12,725 bases of DNA from Treponema sp. Its GTDB lineage: Bacteria; Spirochaetota; Spirochaetia; Treponematales; Breznakiellaceae. The notes beneath the pieces were generated by a model, which was not told the DNA's origin, searched no databases, and was given only the letters and a program-made list of their open reading frames with translations. The stretch lies in the NCBI GenBank assembly GCA_031266635.1, contig JAISAN010000258.1, positions 1 to 12,725 of the forward strand, in the 5' to 3' direction. Each line of letters opens with the position of its first letter. Within the stretch, counting starts at the first letter, position 1. The translations under genes and the position numbers were made by a program. Below, piece after piece: positions 6,173-12,725 of the stretch.

Positions 6173-6201
6173 ATCATACTCGCCGGGAGAAACAATGTAA
6201 A
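6173..6201 (-). promoter_or_regulatory. Promoter of rpe, predicted to give a leaderless transcript
   Basis: On the minus strand TTTACA (6201-6196), a 17-bp spacer and TATGAT (6178-6173) form a sigma-70-type promoter with 5 of 6 matches in each hexamer. The six bases CAAAGG separate the -10 from the GTG start codon of rpe, so transcription is expected to begin at or within a base or two of the start codon itself. Confidence 0.6.
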
Positions 6202-6216
6202 GCTGGGGCGGAAAAC

Positions 6217-6250
6217 AAGCAGCCCCGGCAGGGGCTGTTATTCAAAACGG
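6217..6250 (-). repeat. GC-rich dispersed repeat, partial copy E (inverted)
   Basis: In minus orientation this reads a T-rich stretch, then AACAGCCCCTGCCGGGGCTG (6239-6220) and CTTGTTTT, closely matching the hairpin part of copies A and B. The leading GCCGGGCGTG block is missing or displaced (a related GCCCGGC hairpin lies at 6309-6326). It sits between the two divergent promoters and directly upstream of the rpe -35. Confidence 0.65.
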
Positions 6251-6263
6251 GAACAAATACAAG

Positions 6264-6298
6264 GTCTGTCCGCAAAGTAACCGACTTTGTGGACAGAC
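6264..6298. repeat. Long inverted repeat, 15-bp arms
   Basis: Arms GTCTGTCCGCAAAGT (6264-6278) and ACTTTGTGGACAGAC (6284-6298) pair over 15 positions with a single G-T pair and a 5-nt loop AACCG. No T-tract follows on either strand, and it lies between divergent promoters where no terminator is needed. It could be a protein-binding palindrome, a small non-autonomous element, or a fused pair of insertion-sequence ends. Confidence 0.7.
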
Positions 6299-6308
6299 AC
6301 TAATTACA

Positions 6309-6326
6309 GCCCGGCTTCAGCCGGGC
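6309..6326. repeat. GC hairpin related to the dispersed repeats
   Basis: GCCCGGC (6309-6315) and GCCGGGC (6320-6326) form a perfect 7-bp stem with loop TTCA. The flanking GAACGCGCCGCAGG, read on the minus strand, shares CTGCGGCGCG with the tail of copy A (453-462). It is probably a rearranged piece of the same repeat family, separated from copy E by the 15-bp inverted repeat. Confidence 0.55.
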
Positions 6327-6364
6327 GAACGCGCCGCAGGGCCATATCTCTTCCGGCCTACTAC

Positions 6365-6392
6365 TTGTCAAAGGCAGGCAAAATGGTATAAT
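6365..6392 (+). promoter_or_regulatory. Strong sigma-70-type promoter of the TPR-greA operon
   Basis: TTGTCA (6365-6370), a 16-bp spacer and a perfect TATAAT (6387-6392) form the best promoter in the window. The transcript should start near 6398-6400, giving an untranslated leader of about 140 nt that opens with a 12-bp hairpin. Confidence 0.75.
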
Positions 6393-6396
6393 GGAC

Positions 6397-6439
6397 TTGT
6401 TCGGAAACATCAAACCGAAGGGTTGCGGTTTCCGAACAA
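6397..6439 (+). promoter_or_regulatory. 5'-terminal leader hairpin of the TPR-greA mRNA
   Basis: TTGTTCGGAAAC (6397-6408) and GTTTCCGAACAA (6428-6439) are perfect 12-bp complements. The 19-nt interior can form a smaller stem (CAA-CC with GGTTG, one bulge) closed by GAAG. The left arm begins almost exactly at the predicted transcript start. A 5'-terminal stem of this kind commonly protects mRNA from 5'-end-dependent decay; a regulatory role is also possible. It is followed by CTC, reminiscent of the CCTC after the two other leader-type hairpins. Confidence 0.6.
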
Positions 6440-6539
6440 CTCTGATGCAGAAAGATACATCTAAAGTTGCTGTTTCAAAATTTAAGGGTTTGAAGCGGTC
6501 TCATATACTTGTACCCGAATGTATTAAGCAGATCAAGCG

Positions 6540-7478
6540 ATGGATGCGGAAAAACCGGTTGAGGGGCTTATTCAGATAGCCTATGACAAGCTGAAAGCCT
6601 CAGATTTTACTTCGGCCCTGGCGGCTCTGGAGGAAGCCCTAAAAATTGAGTATGACCATCCCGAGGTAATTTACGGGCTCAAATGTCTGCGCTGGTGGGG
6701 GGAACATACCAAGCGGCTCGATACCCTTAAAGCGCCCTACGAAAAGGGCGGATATATCCTTTCTCAATGGAAGCTTTATTACCGTTTTTTGGACCTCCTT
6801 CCCGGGACTTATGAACCCTGTCAATACGCGATCAAGCAGTTCGTTTTTTCCACCGCCCTTGGGTTTTTTCATGATCTGCTGGGGGACGGGGAAAATCAGC
6901 ATGATCCGGAACTCCTGTTCCAGGTGGGCCGCTGTTACAAAGGGGTGGGCGATTATGACGAAGCCCTGAAGTACCTGATCCAGGCGATACGGTTCAGGCA
7001 GGAAGACAGCGAAACCATCGCGGAACTGGCGGATGTGAACGCGCTGATGGGGGAAAGCCGGGTGGCTAAAGCCCTGTTTCGGGAAGCGTTTTTTCTGGAC
7101 CCCCAGAAAATCGACCTCCGGAATATAGAATCGGAACTGCTCCTCAGACTCGGCGGCCGGGTAAAGGAGCTGGGGTATTCGGGGCCGGAATTGTCCGAAT
7201 GGATTCCCGTTTACGGCTGTCTTTTTGGGGTTTTTTCGGTAAAAAGGGAACTGAAACCGGTCGAACTGGGACGGCTCAGGCAATCCATTTTTTCCCTGGA
7301 AAATGAAATCCGCACCGAGGGAAATCAAAATTCCCTGTTGAAACCACGGCTAATCAACCGGTACTTTTGGCTGGTGGATCATTATGAAAGCATCCGTGAA
7401 GACCCGGGAACAATTGAGGAAACCATGATGAAAATAAAATTAATCGATCCAGCTGTTTATGAGCAGTATATTAGATAA
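6540..7478 (+). CDS. TPR protein co-transcribed with greA
   Basis: The 312-residue protein has no signal peptide or membrane segment, so it should be cytosolic. TPR-like units are visible at about 8-42 (AYDKLKASDFTSALAALEEA) and 125-195 (ELLFQVGRCYKGVGDYDEAL, then NALMGESRVAKALFREAFFL), with helical sequence elsewhere. The start ATG lacks a clear Shine-Dalgarno; the next in-frame Met is far inside the first repeat, so this start is kept. It lies 12 bp upstream of greA and shares the promoter at 6365-6392. The pairing suggests that it acts with GreA or RNA polymerase, but this is context only. Confidence 0.85.
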   Translation: MDAEKPVEGLIQIAYDKLKASDFTSALAALEEALKIEYDHPEVIYGLKCLRWWGEHTKRLDTLKAPYEKGGYILSQWKLYYRFLDLLPGTYEPCQYAIKQFVFSTALGFFHDLLGDGENQHDPELLFQVGRCYKGVGDYDEALKYLIQAIRFRQEDSETIAELADVNALMGESRVAKALFREAFFLDPQKIDLRNIESELLLRLGGRVKELGYSGPELSEWIPVYGCLFGVFSVKRELKPVELGRLRQSIFSLENEIRTEGNQNSLLKPRLINRYFWLVDHYESIREDPGTIEETMMKIKLIDPAVYEQYIR

Positions 7479-7483
7479 AGGAG
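7478..7483 (+). promoter_or_regulatory. Ribosome binding site of greA
   Basis: AAGGAG starts within the stop codon of the TPR gene and ends 7 nt before the greA ATG. It is a near-perfect site that confirms the start of the unusually long GreA reading frame. Confidence 0.75.
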
Positions 7484-7490
7484 TTATGTA

Positions 7491-10175
7491 ATGTCTGACA
7501 CCCTCCTGAAAAATGTGCAGGAAATGTTAAATGAGGAAAAGTGGACCAGGGCTGCCCTCAGTAATTATTCAACCAGCCAGTTTAAAGAACTGGACATCAT
7601 TCTCAAAGAAGCACGGGAAGATCGGGAAGACGATGAACTGAAAAAGAACTGCGACGAACATCTGGTACATACCAAAAACAGTATTATTGCCCTTTATCTA
7701 TCCGGGATGATCGCCCTTTCCCGGCAAATCATTGATGACTCCGCCCTGATTAATCTGGTAACGATTTTTGTGGATAATCACAAATGGGGCATTGTTAAAT
7801 ATCTCTGCGAACGGATCCTCGACTACGGGGAATCCCGGTTCGCCCTGCGGACCCTGGCGGAATGTTACAAAAACGAAAATGAAGAAGAAGCTGTTTACGG
7901 CATTTGGGAACGTCTCGTTAAGGTTGATTATGAAGAGGCGGATTTGGCCAAATCCCTGGCGGAACATTATGAAAAACTGGGGAACATCGAAAACACGGTG
8001 GATTATTACAAAAAAGCCCTCCACCGGTATATCAACAAGCAGCTTTTTACCAATGTCCGGGAAATATGGGAAAAACTCCTGGGATATTGCCCGGAAGACA
8101 TTGATTTTTTCCTCCATGTACAGAAAAAAATCGCCAAAAACATCAGCGAAGACAAGGCGGTTCTGCTCCTCCAGGATGTGTATACGGTTTGTAAAAACAG
8201 AAACGATATTGACACCGCTATCAGCATCCTCAAATTTATTCTCCAGTACGACGCGAAAGACGGCCACGCCCGGAAAGAAATTATCGAGTGTTTCCAGAAA
8301 AAATACGCCGGCCACAGTCAGCTTGAAGAATACATCCGGATTTCCAACCTCTCTCAATCTTACCGCAATGTCCATGAGGCGATTACGGATTTTGAAAAGC
8401 ATATCGCCTTTGACAAGGGGAATTTTGTATTCCACCGGACCTGGGGGGTCGGACGGATTGCGAAAGTCCAGGGAGATGAAATTGTTATCGACTTTGCCAA
8501 AAAACGGGGACATTCCATGTCCCTCAAAATGGCGGTGAAAGCCCTCCAGACCCTGTCAAAAACCCACATTCTGGTATTAAAGGCCACCTGGAAAAAAGAA
8601 AAACTCCACGAAAAGGTAAAAACCGACTGCGCCTGGGCCCTGAAAAACATAATAAAAAGCTTCGGCAATTCCTGCGACATTAAGCGGATCAAAGCGGAAC
8701 TGGTTCCTTCGGTCCTTTCCGCCGGGGAATGGACCAGCTGGAGTTCCCGGGCCCGGGAAATTCTCAAGTCCGATCCGGGTTTTGGCGTAAGTCCCGATAA
8801 TATCGACCTTTTTACGGTCCGGGAACGGCCCATCAGCATTGAAGAGAAACTATACAACGAATTCAAGGCGGAGCGGAACTTCTTTGACCGGGCCCTGACT
8901 ATCCGCAATTTTGTGTCCCAAAAGACCGTAGAACTGGATTCGGAATATTTTGCCGGTATGTTCGCCTATTTTTCCGCGTACCTCCGCTCCCGGAGCCAGA
9001 TTACCGAACAGACCGTGGCGTCGTATCTTCTGGTAAAGGAACTCGCGGGCCAGTATCCCCATCTGGGCGCCGGCTTATCCCTCAATTTTCTTGATATTTT
9101 TAACGGCATTGATGATGTACCTTCCCTCTTTTTGAACCTCAAGGACAATAAATTCAAGGAAGAATTCCTCCACCATGTCCAGCTTTTTGTGCCCCAGTGG
9201 GCGGATATTTATATAAACCTCTTCCCCCACGCCCTGACCCAGTCCATCATCAATAAACTGACGGAAACGGAAAACACCGGCAAGCTCCGGGATATGACCC
9301 TTAACTGCTTTGAGAATTTCCGGGACTATAAGGAAGCGGTGGTGTGGCTTTTCAAAAATTCCGCCGGAGAGGCCTGGTATAAGGAAGCGGGGATCCCCTT
9401 TGAGAAACAGCTTATCACCCTGATCCATATCCTTGATATGAGTTACCGGGAGATTGAAAACCACCGGGATACCACGGAAAACCGGAAGACAAACAAGCAG
9501 GTTTATTCGATCCTTTTTAAGGAAGGAACCCTGAACGCCTTTATCGACGAAGCGGACGACGATACCATTATCCGTCTGTATACCTTTATCAACGATGTGA
9601 AAGATCTGGACCCCCAGGATAAACTGAACCTCCGCAGCCGGATTCTCGACAGGCATCCGGGCTTTCAGTTTTTCGGGGATACGGAAAAAACTGTTATCAC
9701 CCGGGGGCTTTTGGTTACCGCCGCCATGTACGCGGAAAAACAGAAACAGCTTGCCCATATTATGGAGGTGGAGGTTCCCGCCAATTCAAAGGAGATTGGT
9801 TTTGCCATTTCCCTGGGGGACCTTCGGGAAAATGCCGAATACAAGGCGGCCAAGGAAAAACAGGATAACCTCAATTCTATGGTAGCCAAGCTGAAGGATG
9901 AAATTGAACGGGCCCAGATTTTTGATCCCCGGTCGATAAATACCGGCCGGGTATCCTTTGGGACAAAGGTTACCCTCTGTAATGACAGCGGGGAAAAGGA
10001 AGAATACGCCATTTTGGGCCCCTGGGAGTCGGACCCGGATCACAATATTATCTCGTATCTTTCTCCCTTCGGCGGGGCGGTATTAAACAAAACCGCGGGG
10101 GAACGGTTTGAATTTTCCATTAACGGCGAGAAACTTTTCTACGTGGTGGATCATATTGCGGCAGCCCAGATCTAG
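7491..10175 (+). CDS. greA: Transcription elongation factor GreA, long spirochaete form with TPR-like N-terminal region
   Basis: GreA enters the secondary channel of backtracked RNA polymerase and stimulates cleavage of the 3' RNA end. Residues 736-894 are a full GreA. The antiparallel coiled coil has the tip GDLRENAEYKAA (776-787), whose acidic pair Asp777 and Glu780 corresponds to E. coli D41/E44. A C-terminal FKBP-like domain follows from about 816 (NTGRVSFGTKVTL). Standard GreA has about 158 residues; here some 735 extra residues precede it. They comprise helical TPR-like repeats (about 100-290), a compact beta segment at 308-358 beginning FVFHRTWGVGRI that resembles Tudor/CarD-like RNA polymerase-binding modules, and further helical sequence. 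GreA proteins of about 900 residues are known in Borrelia and Treponema, so this is lineage-typical rather than a local fusion. It is the second gene of its operon. Confidence 0.93.
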   Translation: MSDTLLKNVQEMLNEEKWTRAALSNYSTSQFKELDIILKEAREDREDDELKKNCDEHLVHTKNSIIALYLSGMIALSRQIIDDSALINLVTIFVDNHKWGIVKYLCERILDYGESRFALRTLAECYKNENEEEAVYGIWERLVKVDYEEADLAKSLAEHYEKLGNIENTVDYYKKALHRYINKQLFTNVREIWEKLLGYCPEDIDFFLHVQKKIAKNISEDKAVLLLQDVYTVCKNRNDIDTAISILKFILQYDAKDGHARKEIIECFQKKYAGHSQLEEYIRISNLSQSYRNVHEAITDFEKHIAFDKGNFVFHRTWGVGRIAKVQGDEIVIDFAKKRGHSMSLKMAVKALQTLSKTHILVLKATWKKEKLHEKVKTDCAWALKNIIKSFGNSCDIKRIKAELVPSVLSAGEWTSWSSRAREILKSDPGFGVSPDNIDLFTVRERPISIEEKLYNEFKAERNFFDRALTIRNFVSQKTVELDSEYFAGMFAYFSAYLRSRSQITEQTVASYLLVKELAGQYPHLGAGLSLNFLDIFNGIDDVPSLFLNLKDNKFKEEFLHHVQLFVPQWADIYINLFPHALTQSIINKLTETENTGKLRDMTLNCFENFRDYKEAVVWLFKNSAGEAWYKEAGIPFEKQLITLIHILDMSYREIENHRDTTENRKTNKQVYSILFKEGTLNAFIDEADDDTIIRLYTFINDVKDLDPQDKLNLRSRILDRHPGFQFFGDTEKTVITRGLLVTAAMYAEKQKQLAHIMEVEVPANSKEIGFAISLGDLRENAEYKAAKEKQDNLNSMVAKLKDEIERAQIFDPRSINTGRVSFGTKVTLCNDSGEKEEYAILGPWESDPDHNIISYLSPFGGAVLNKTAGERFEFSINGEKLFYVVDHIAAAQI

Positions 10176-10180
10176 GGTAA

Positions 10181-10221
10181 CTTTCCCAAAAACTGAAGTT
10201 TTGGGAAAGCCTCCTTTTTTT
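10181..10221 (+). terminator. Conserved hairpin with CCTC tail, copy 2, and T-tract after greA
   Basis: Arms CTTTCCCAAAA (10181-10191) and TTTTGGGAAAG (10199-10209) pair perfectly over 11 bp around loop ACTGAAG. CCTCC and seven T residues (10215-10221) follow. It starts 5 bp after the greA stop, so it probably terminates the operon, although the 5-nt gap between stem and T-tract weakens it. Arm length, loop and CCTC tail are the same as at 628-660. Confidence 0.65.
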
Positions 10222-10232
10222 CAGTAAAAAGG

Positions 10233-10258
10233 TTGAACGAAAGAATCGCCGGGATAAT
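10233..10258 (+). promoter_or_regulatory. Possible promoter of the VWA gene
   Basis: TTGAAC (10233-10238) and GATAAT (10253-10258) match the -35 and -10 consensus at 5 of 6 positions each, but the spacer is only 14 bp, which is short. A transcript from here would start near 10265, a few bases before the ribosome site. Confidence 0.35.
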
Positions 10259-10282
10259 ACTTTAAGAAGAGCAGGTACGGCT

Positions 10283-11935
10283 ATGAAAAAGGTTGTTTGT
10301 GTCTTTATCTTTATCGCCAGCGTATTTTCCGCGGTTTCCGGGCAGGAAGGGCCTATCGATCTGATTCTCCTGCTGGATACATCCTCAAGTATGAGCGCTT
10401 CTTACCGGGAAATAAATGATTATATGACCGGCCCCTTTCTCCGGGATTTTCTGCGGACCGGCGACACTTTTCATCTCATCTCCTTTTCCGATACGCCCCG
10501 GACCGATGTTTCCCGCCGTATTGAAGGCCGGGGTGATGTGGAGACCATTATCGGCCGTATGCTCCTCCAGTACCCCCTGAACCCCTGGTCGGATATTGCC
10601 GCGGCCCTTTCGTACACAGAACAATATGCCTCCACCCTCCCCTCCCGGCCGAAAAAAATCATCCTCCTTACCGATGGGGTGCCGGACCCCCGGCCGGGGA
10701 CTTCTTCCGGGACTTTGGACGCGGCGGGCCTGCAAAACCTGATTACCGAAACAAAAAACCGGCTGAGCCGCCGGGACATAACGCTTGAGTATGTAAAGAT
10801 TTCCCCGGGGACGCCCCTGGCAAATCTCCCCAGTTCCGGGCGGGCCCCTATGAGCCGGACGCCGGATGCCGCAGCGCCGGGAACCGTAACGCCGGACGTT
10901 GTCAGCCGGGGTCCACCCGCCGGAACCGGCCCCCAGGCTCCGTCGGTCCCGCCTGCCGCCGGTACCAGTCCCCAGGCCCCGGTTCAGCCCGTCCCGCCGC
11001 GAGACGCAGCCCCCGCAACGGAGCCGCCCCGCGCTATAGAGCCGCCGCGGGGAACCCAGGGCTTTCAGCCGGAACAAGGGCCCGGAACCGGCCTTTTCCC
11101 CGGTGAAGGCGGTCAAACCGGGACGCCGGATACGGCTGTTCCCGGCATTTCCCCGGAGGCGCCCGGCCCGGGAGGCGAAAATCTTTCAGATTTCCCCCCC
11201 GGGACCGAAACTTTACCCGGCGAGGAAACGGTGGAGCAGGTCTCCCCGCCGCCCTTCTCTCCCGATCCGGCCCGGCCTGCCGCTCCCGCCCGCTATAATC
11301 AGGGGCGCTTTTCCCTGCCCTTCATTATCGGTTTCGCGGTTTTGGGCCTGGCCGTCCTTGGTTTAATCATATTCCTGGTAACCCGCCAGCTTCAGGGGTC
11401 CCCCAACCGGGCTATGGCCCAGGCAGCTTCCCGGCCCGCCCCGGCGGTGGATGAAGGGCAGTTTACCGATCACAGCGCCGCCCTGGCAAGTTATGCCGCC
11501 GCCCAACGGCCAAGAACCGGCCCCTACAGCCACCAGTATAAACCCCAAAATATCGACAACGATTACGAAGGCCCCCTAATGCTGAACCTCTTTGTAGAGG
11601 ATCAGAATACCTTTATTGGCAAGCGGAATATACATGCCCTTAAATCCGGTTATACCTTTACGGTAGGGGGCGGTAAATCGGACTTCCTCATTTTTCTGGT
11701 TCCCGTACCGCCCCATATTGGCGAACTGCGCTGCGACGGCAGCCGCTGTACCTTCATTCCCCGGAAACCCCAATACTTTCCGGACCTTGGTTCCCAGCAG
11801 GTCCCCGACTGCATAGGCAAAACCATACGGGTTATTTCAGACAAAAAGTATGAACTGCACTTCAGGATGGAACGTTATGAAGACCCGCTGAAGGCCCTGA
11901 ACCGGCTGCTTCATTCGGTACAGGTTCCCGGATAG
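10283..11935 (+). CDS. Membrane-anchored von Willebrand factor A domain protein with FHA-like C-terminus
   Basis: The 550-residue protein begins with a signal peptide (MKKVVCVFIFIASVFSAVSG). The VWA domain (about 24-175) has the MIDAS motif DTSSS at 32-36 (Asp32, Ser34, Ser36), Ser103-Asp104 where the third ligand, usually Thr, is expected, and LTDG with Asp131, so it should bind a divalent metal and a protein ligand. A 160-residue Pro/Gly/Ala-rich linker (about 178-340) follows, then a membrane segment at 344-367. The C-terminal region (about 430-530) contains TFTVGGGKSDF, PPHIGEL and DLGSQQVPDCIG, which line up with the strand order of FHA domains, but the GR and SxxH phosphothreonine-binding residues are mostly altered. 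The topology would place VWA outside and the FHA-like part in the cytoplasm. AGCAGG 7 nt before the ATG is the ribosome site. Its role is unknown, perhaps signalling across the membrane. Confidence 0.85.
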   Translation: MKKVVCVFIFIASVFSAVSGQEGPIDLILLLDTSSSMSASYREINDYMTGPFLRDFLRTGDTFHLISFSDTPRTDVSRRIEGRGDVETIIGRMLLQYPLNPWSDIAAALSYTEQYASTLPSRPKKIILLTDGVPDPRPGTSSGTLDAAGLQNLITETKNRLSRRDITLEYVKISPGTPLANLPSSGRAPMSRTPDAAAPGTVTPDVVSRGPPAGTGPQAPSVPPAAGTSPQAPVQPVPPRDAAPATEPPRAIEPPRGTQGFQPEQGPGTGLFPGEGGQTGTPDTAVPGISPEAPGPGGENLSDFPPGTETLPGEETVEQVSPPPFSPDPARPAAPARYNQGRFSLPFIIGFAVLGLAVLGLIIFLVTRQLQGSPNRAMAQAASRPAPAVDEGQFTDHSAALASYAAAQRPRTGPYSHQYKPQNIDNDYEGPLMLNLFVEDQNTFIGKRNIHALKSGYTFTVGGGKSDFLIFLVPVPPHIGELRCDGSRCTFIPRKPQYFPDLGSQQVPDCIGKTIRVISDKKYELHFRMERYEDPLKALNRLLHSVQVPG

Positions 11936-12173
11936 GTTTAAGGGGTATGTTCCTGCGGCGTTATCGCAAAAGAACCCCCTAGGCCGTCTGGCCTTGCCGG
12001 AAGAAATAGCCGGTGTAGTTTTGGTTTTGTTCCGGTTCTGCATCGTAATGAGCCTCCGCGCGGCAAGCCACGCGGTATTAAACCAGACTTTCGAATAAGC
12101 GGAGCCGGTTGACGGAGGACTAACGGCGGATTTGCGGTAACTTGCCGCATCCCGCTACCCCCGCCTTCCCCAA
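11936..12173. other. Structured gap between convergent genes, no gene supported
   Basis: Successive inverted repeats are visible. AGGGG..GTTC pairs with GAACCCCCT (11941-11980), enclosing TGCG/CGCA. AGGCC/GGCCT follows at 11981-11994, then CCGGAA/TTCCGG at about 11998-12034, CCGCG/CGCGG at about 12056-12075, and GCGG/CCGC near 12134-12149. None has a T-tract on either strand. Small reading frames on the minus strand cross the region but lack ribosome sites and recognisable motifs. Termination of both flanking genes may rely on these stems or on Rho. Confidence 0.5.
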
Positions 12174-12725
12174 TCAGGGAATGTAGAATTTTCCCCGCTT
12201 TTCGTCGATAACGCTTTGTCCCCCTGACGAAAGCCAGTCCCGCAGGCCCGCGTTCCAAATACGGTCAAAATCTTCAGGTTTCGCCACCACCGCCTGGGCC
12301 ATAAACACATTCCCCTTGTCAATCAAAGTCTGTACCACCGGTCCCGCCGCGGACAGGGACACGGGAATAACCGGATCGGGAAGGGCGTTAAACATGGCTA
12401 TCCGGTAGGCGTTTTCGATTAATTCGGCGGGCCAGGAATACCCATTCGCCAGGGCCCGGAGATTCAAATCGGGATCTCCCAAATCAAGACCGTTGATAGT
12501 GATGGTATAGTCGATATTCTGGGGACTGTTCTGAATCCAAGGTCCCTGGGCGGTTTTAAGCTGGGGGATACCGTCTACCATGTCATGGGTAATACCTTCC
12601 GGCCCTACCTGCAGGAAATGATAATTCTCGTACCGGGAGAGCCAGTTCAGGTAACGCATGGCCGCTTCGGGATTTTTTGAGGCCGCGGGAATAAAGAAAT
12701 TGACGCCCCCCGGATCATAGGCGGC
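12174..12725 (-). CDS. Extracellular solute-binding protein (ABC transporter), C-terminal part
   Basis: The minus-strand frame is open to the right edge, giving the last 183 residues of a longer protein. The 5' part is outside the window, so the internal ATG at 12659 is not the start. The fragment begins with NFFIPAASKNPEAAMRYLNW, followed by a short run and GPEGITHDMVDGIPQ. The pattern 'P..SKNPEAAM+hLNWh...E.Y.hh..G.EG' is typical of family 1 solute-binding lipoproteins of the LplA/LipO type, which deliver oligosaccharides to ABC permeases. The remainder (INGLDLGDPDLNLRALANG, then a run to LPDPVIPVSL) fits the helical C-terminal lobe that lines the binding cleft. Its ligand cannot be told. 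It is convergent with the VWA gene; its permease genes, if linked, would lie outside the window. Confidence 0.85.
   Translation of the reverse strand, partial: AAYDPGGVNFFIPAASKNPEAAMRYLNWLSRYENYHFLQVGPEGITHDMVDGIPQLKTAQGPWIQNSPQNIDYTITINGLDLGDPDLNLRALANGYSWPAELIENAYRIAMFNALPDPVIPVSLSAAGPVVQTLIDKGNVFMAQAVVAKPEDFDRIWNAGLRDWLSSGGQSVIDEKRGKFYIP

Noticed and set aside
6391..6579. 62-codon frame as a leader peptide of the TPR-greA operon
   Set aside because: Its ATG overlaps the TATAAT of the promoter and would not be transcribed from it; the frame then overlaps the TPR gene start.
11837..12258. Minus-strand small reading frames between the VWA and solute-binding protein genes
   Set aside because: They extend antisense into the neighbouring genes, have no Shine-Dalgarno and no motif. 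A repeat-encoded peptide cannot be excluded but is not supported.

Overview
The window reads as chromosomal DNA of a spirochaete, most likely a moderately GC-rich Treponema of the termite-gut type. The evidence is an approximately 894-residue GreA, a size seen in spirochaetes but not in most bacteria; a treponeme-like PolA N-terminus; several TPR proteins; and GC-rich dispersed repeats in nearly every intergenic gap. The species is inferred; no marker such as 16S is present.

Layout. The left edge holds the first 38 codons of polA on the minus strand. A gap of almost 600 bp follows with two copies of a GC-rich repeat and a conserved small hairpin, then prs (divergent PRPP synthetase) on the plus strand. 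After prs come another repeat copy, a strong rho-independent terminator and a further repeat copy. Four minus-strand genes follow, in transcription order: rpe (ribulose-phosphate 3-epimerase), an exported TPR/coiled-coil protein, an exported protein of unknown function, and a TPR protein with one membrane anchor. They are tightly packed and look like one operon. A 373-bp divergent region separates rpe from a plus-strand operon of a 312-residue TPR protein and the long greA. This region has promoters in both directions, GC-rich hairpins, a 15-bp perfect-type hairpin, and a 12-bp hairpin at the very start of the plus-strand transcript. After greA comes a second copy of the conserved small hairpin, then an exported von Willebrand A-domain protein with a proline-rich linker, a membrane segment and a degenerate FHA-like tail. 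The right edge carries the C-terminal 183 residues of a minus-strand extracellular solute-binding protein.

How the genes fit together. prs and rpe both supply pentose/nucleotide metabolism, since PRPP is made from ribose-5-phosphate. greA and its TPR partner act on RNA polymerase. The three proteins co-transcribed with rpe, and the VWA protein, look like cell-envelope scaffolds, with no function that can be read from sequence. The solute-binding protein points to sugar uptake encoded to the right.

Most notable observations: a hairpin family with compensatory changes; two genes (polA and rpe) whose -10 hexamer ends exactly 6 nt before the start codon, suggesting leaderless mRNAs; a REP-like repeat that supplies the stop codon of a gene; and a Tudor-like module inside the long GreA. 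No CRISPR array, tRNA, rRNA or intact transposase is visible.
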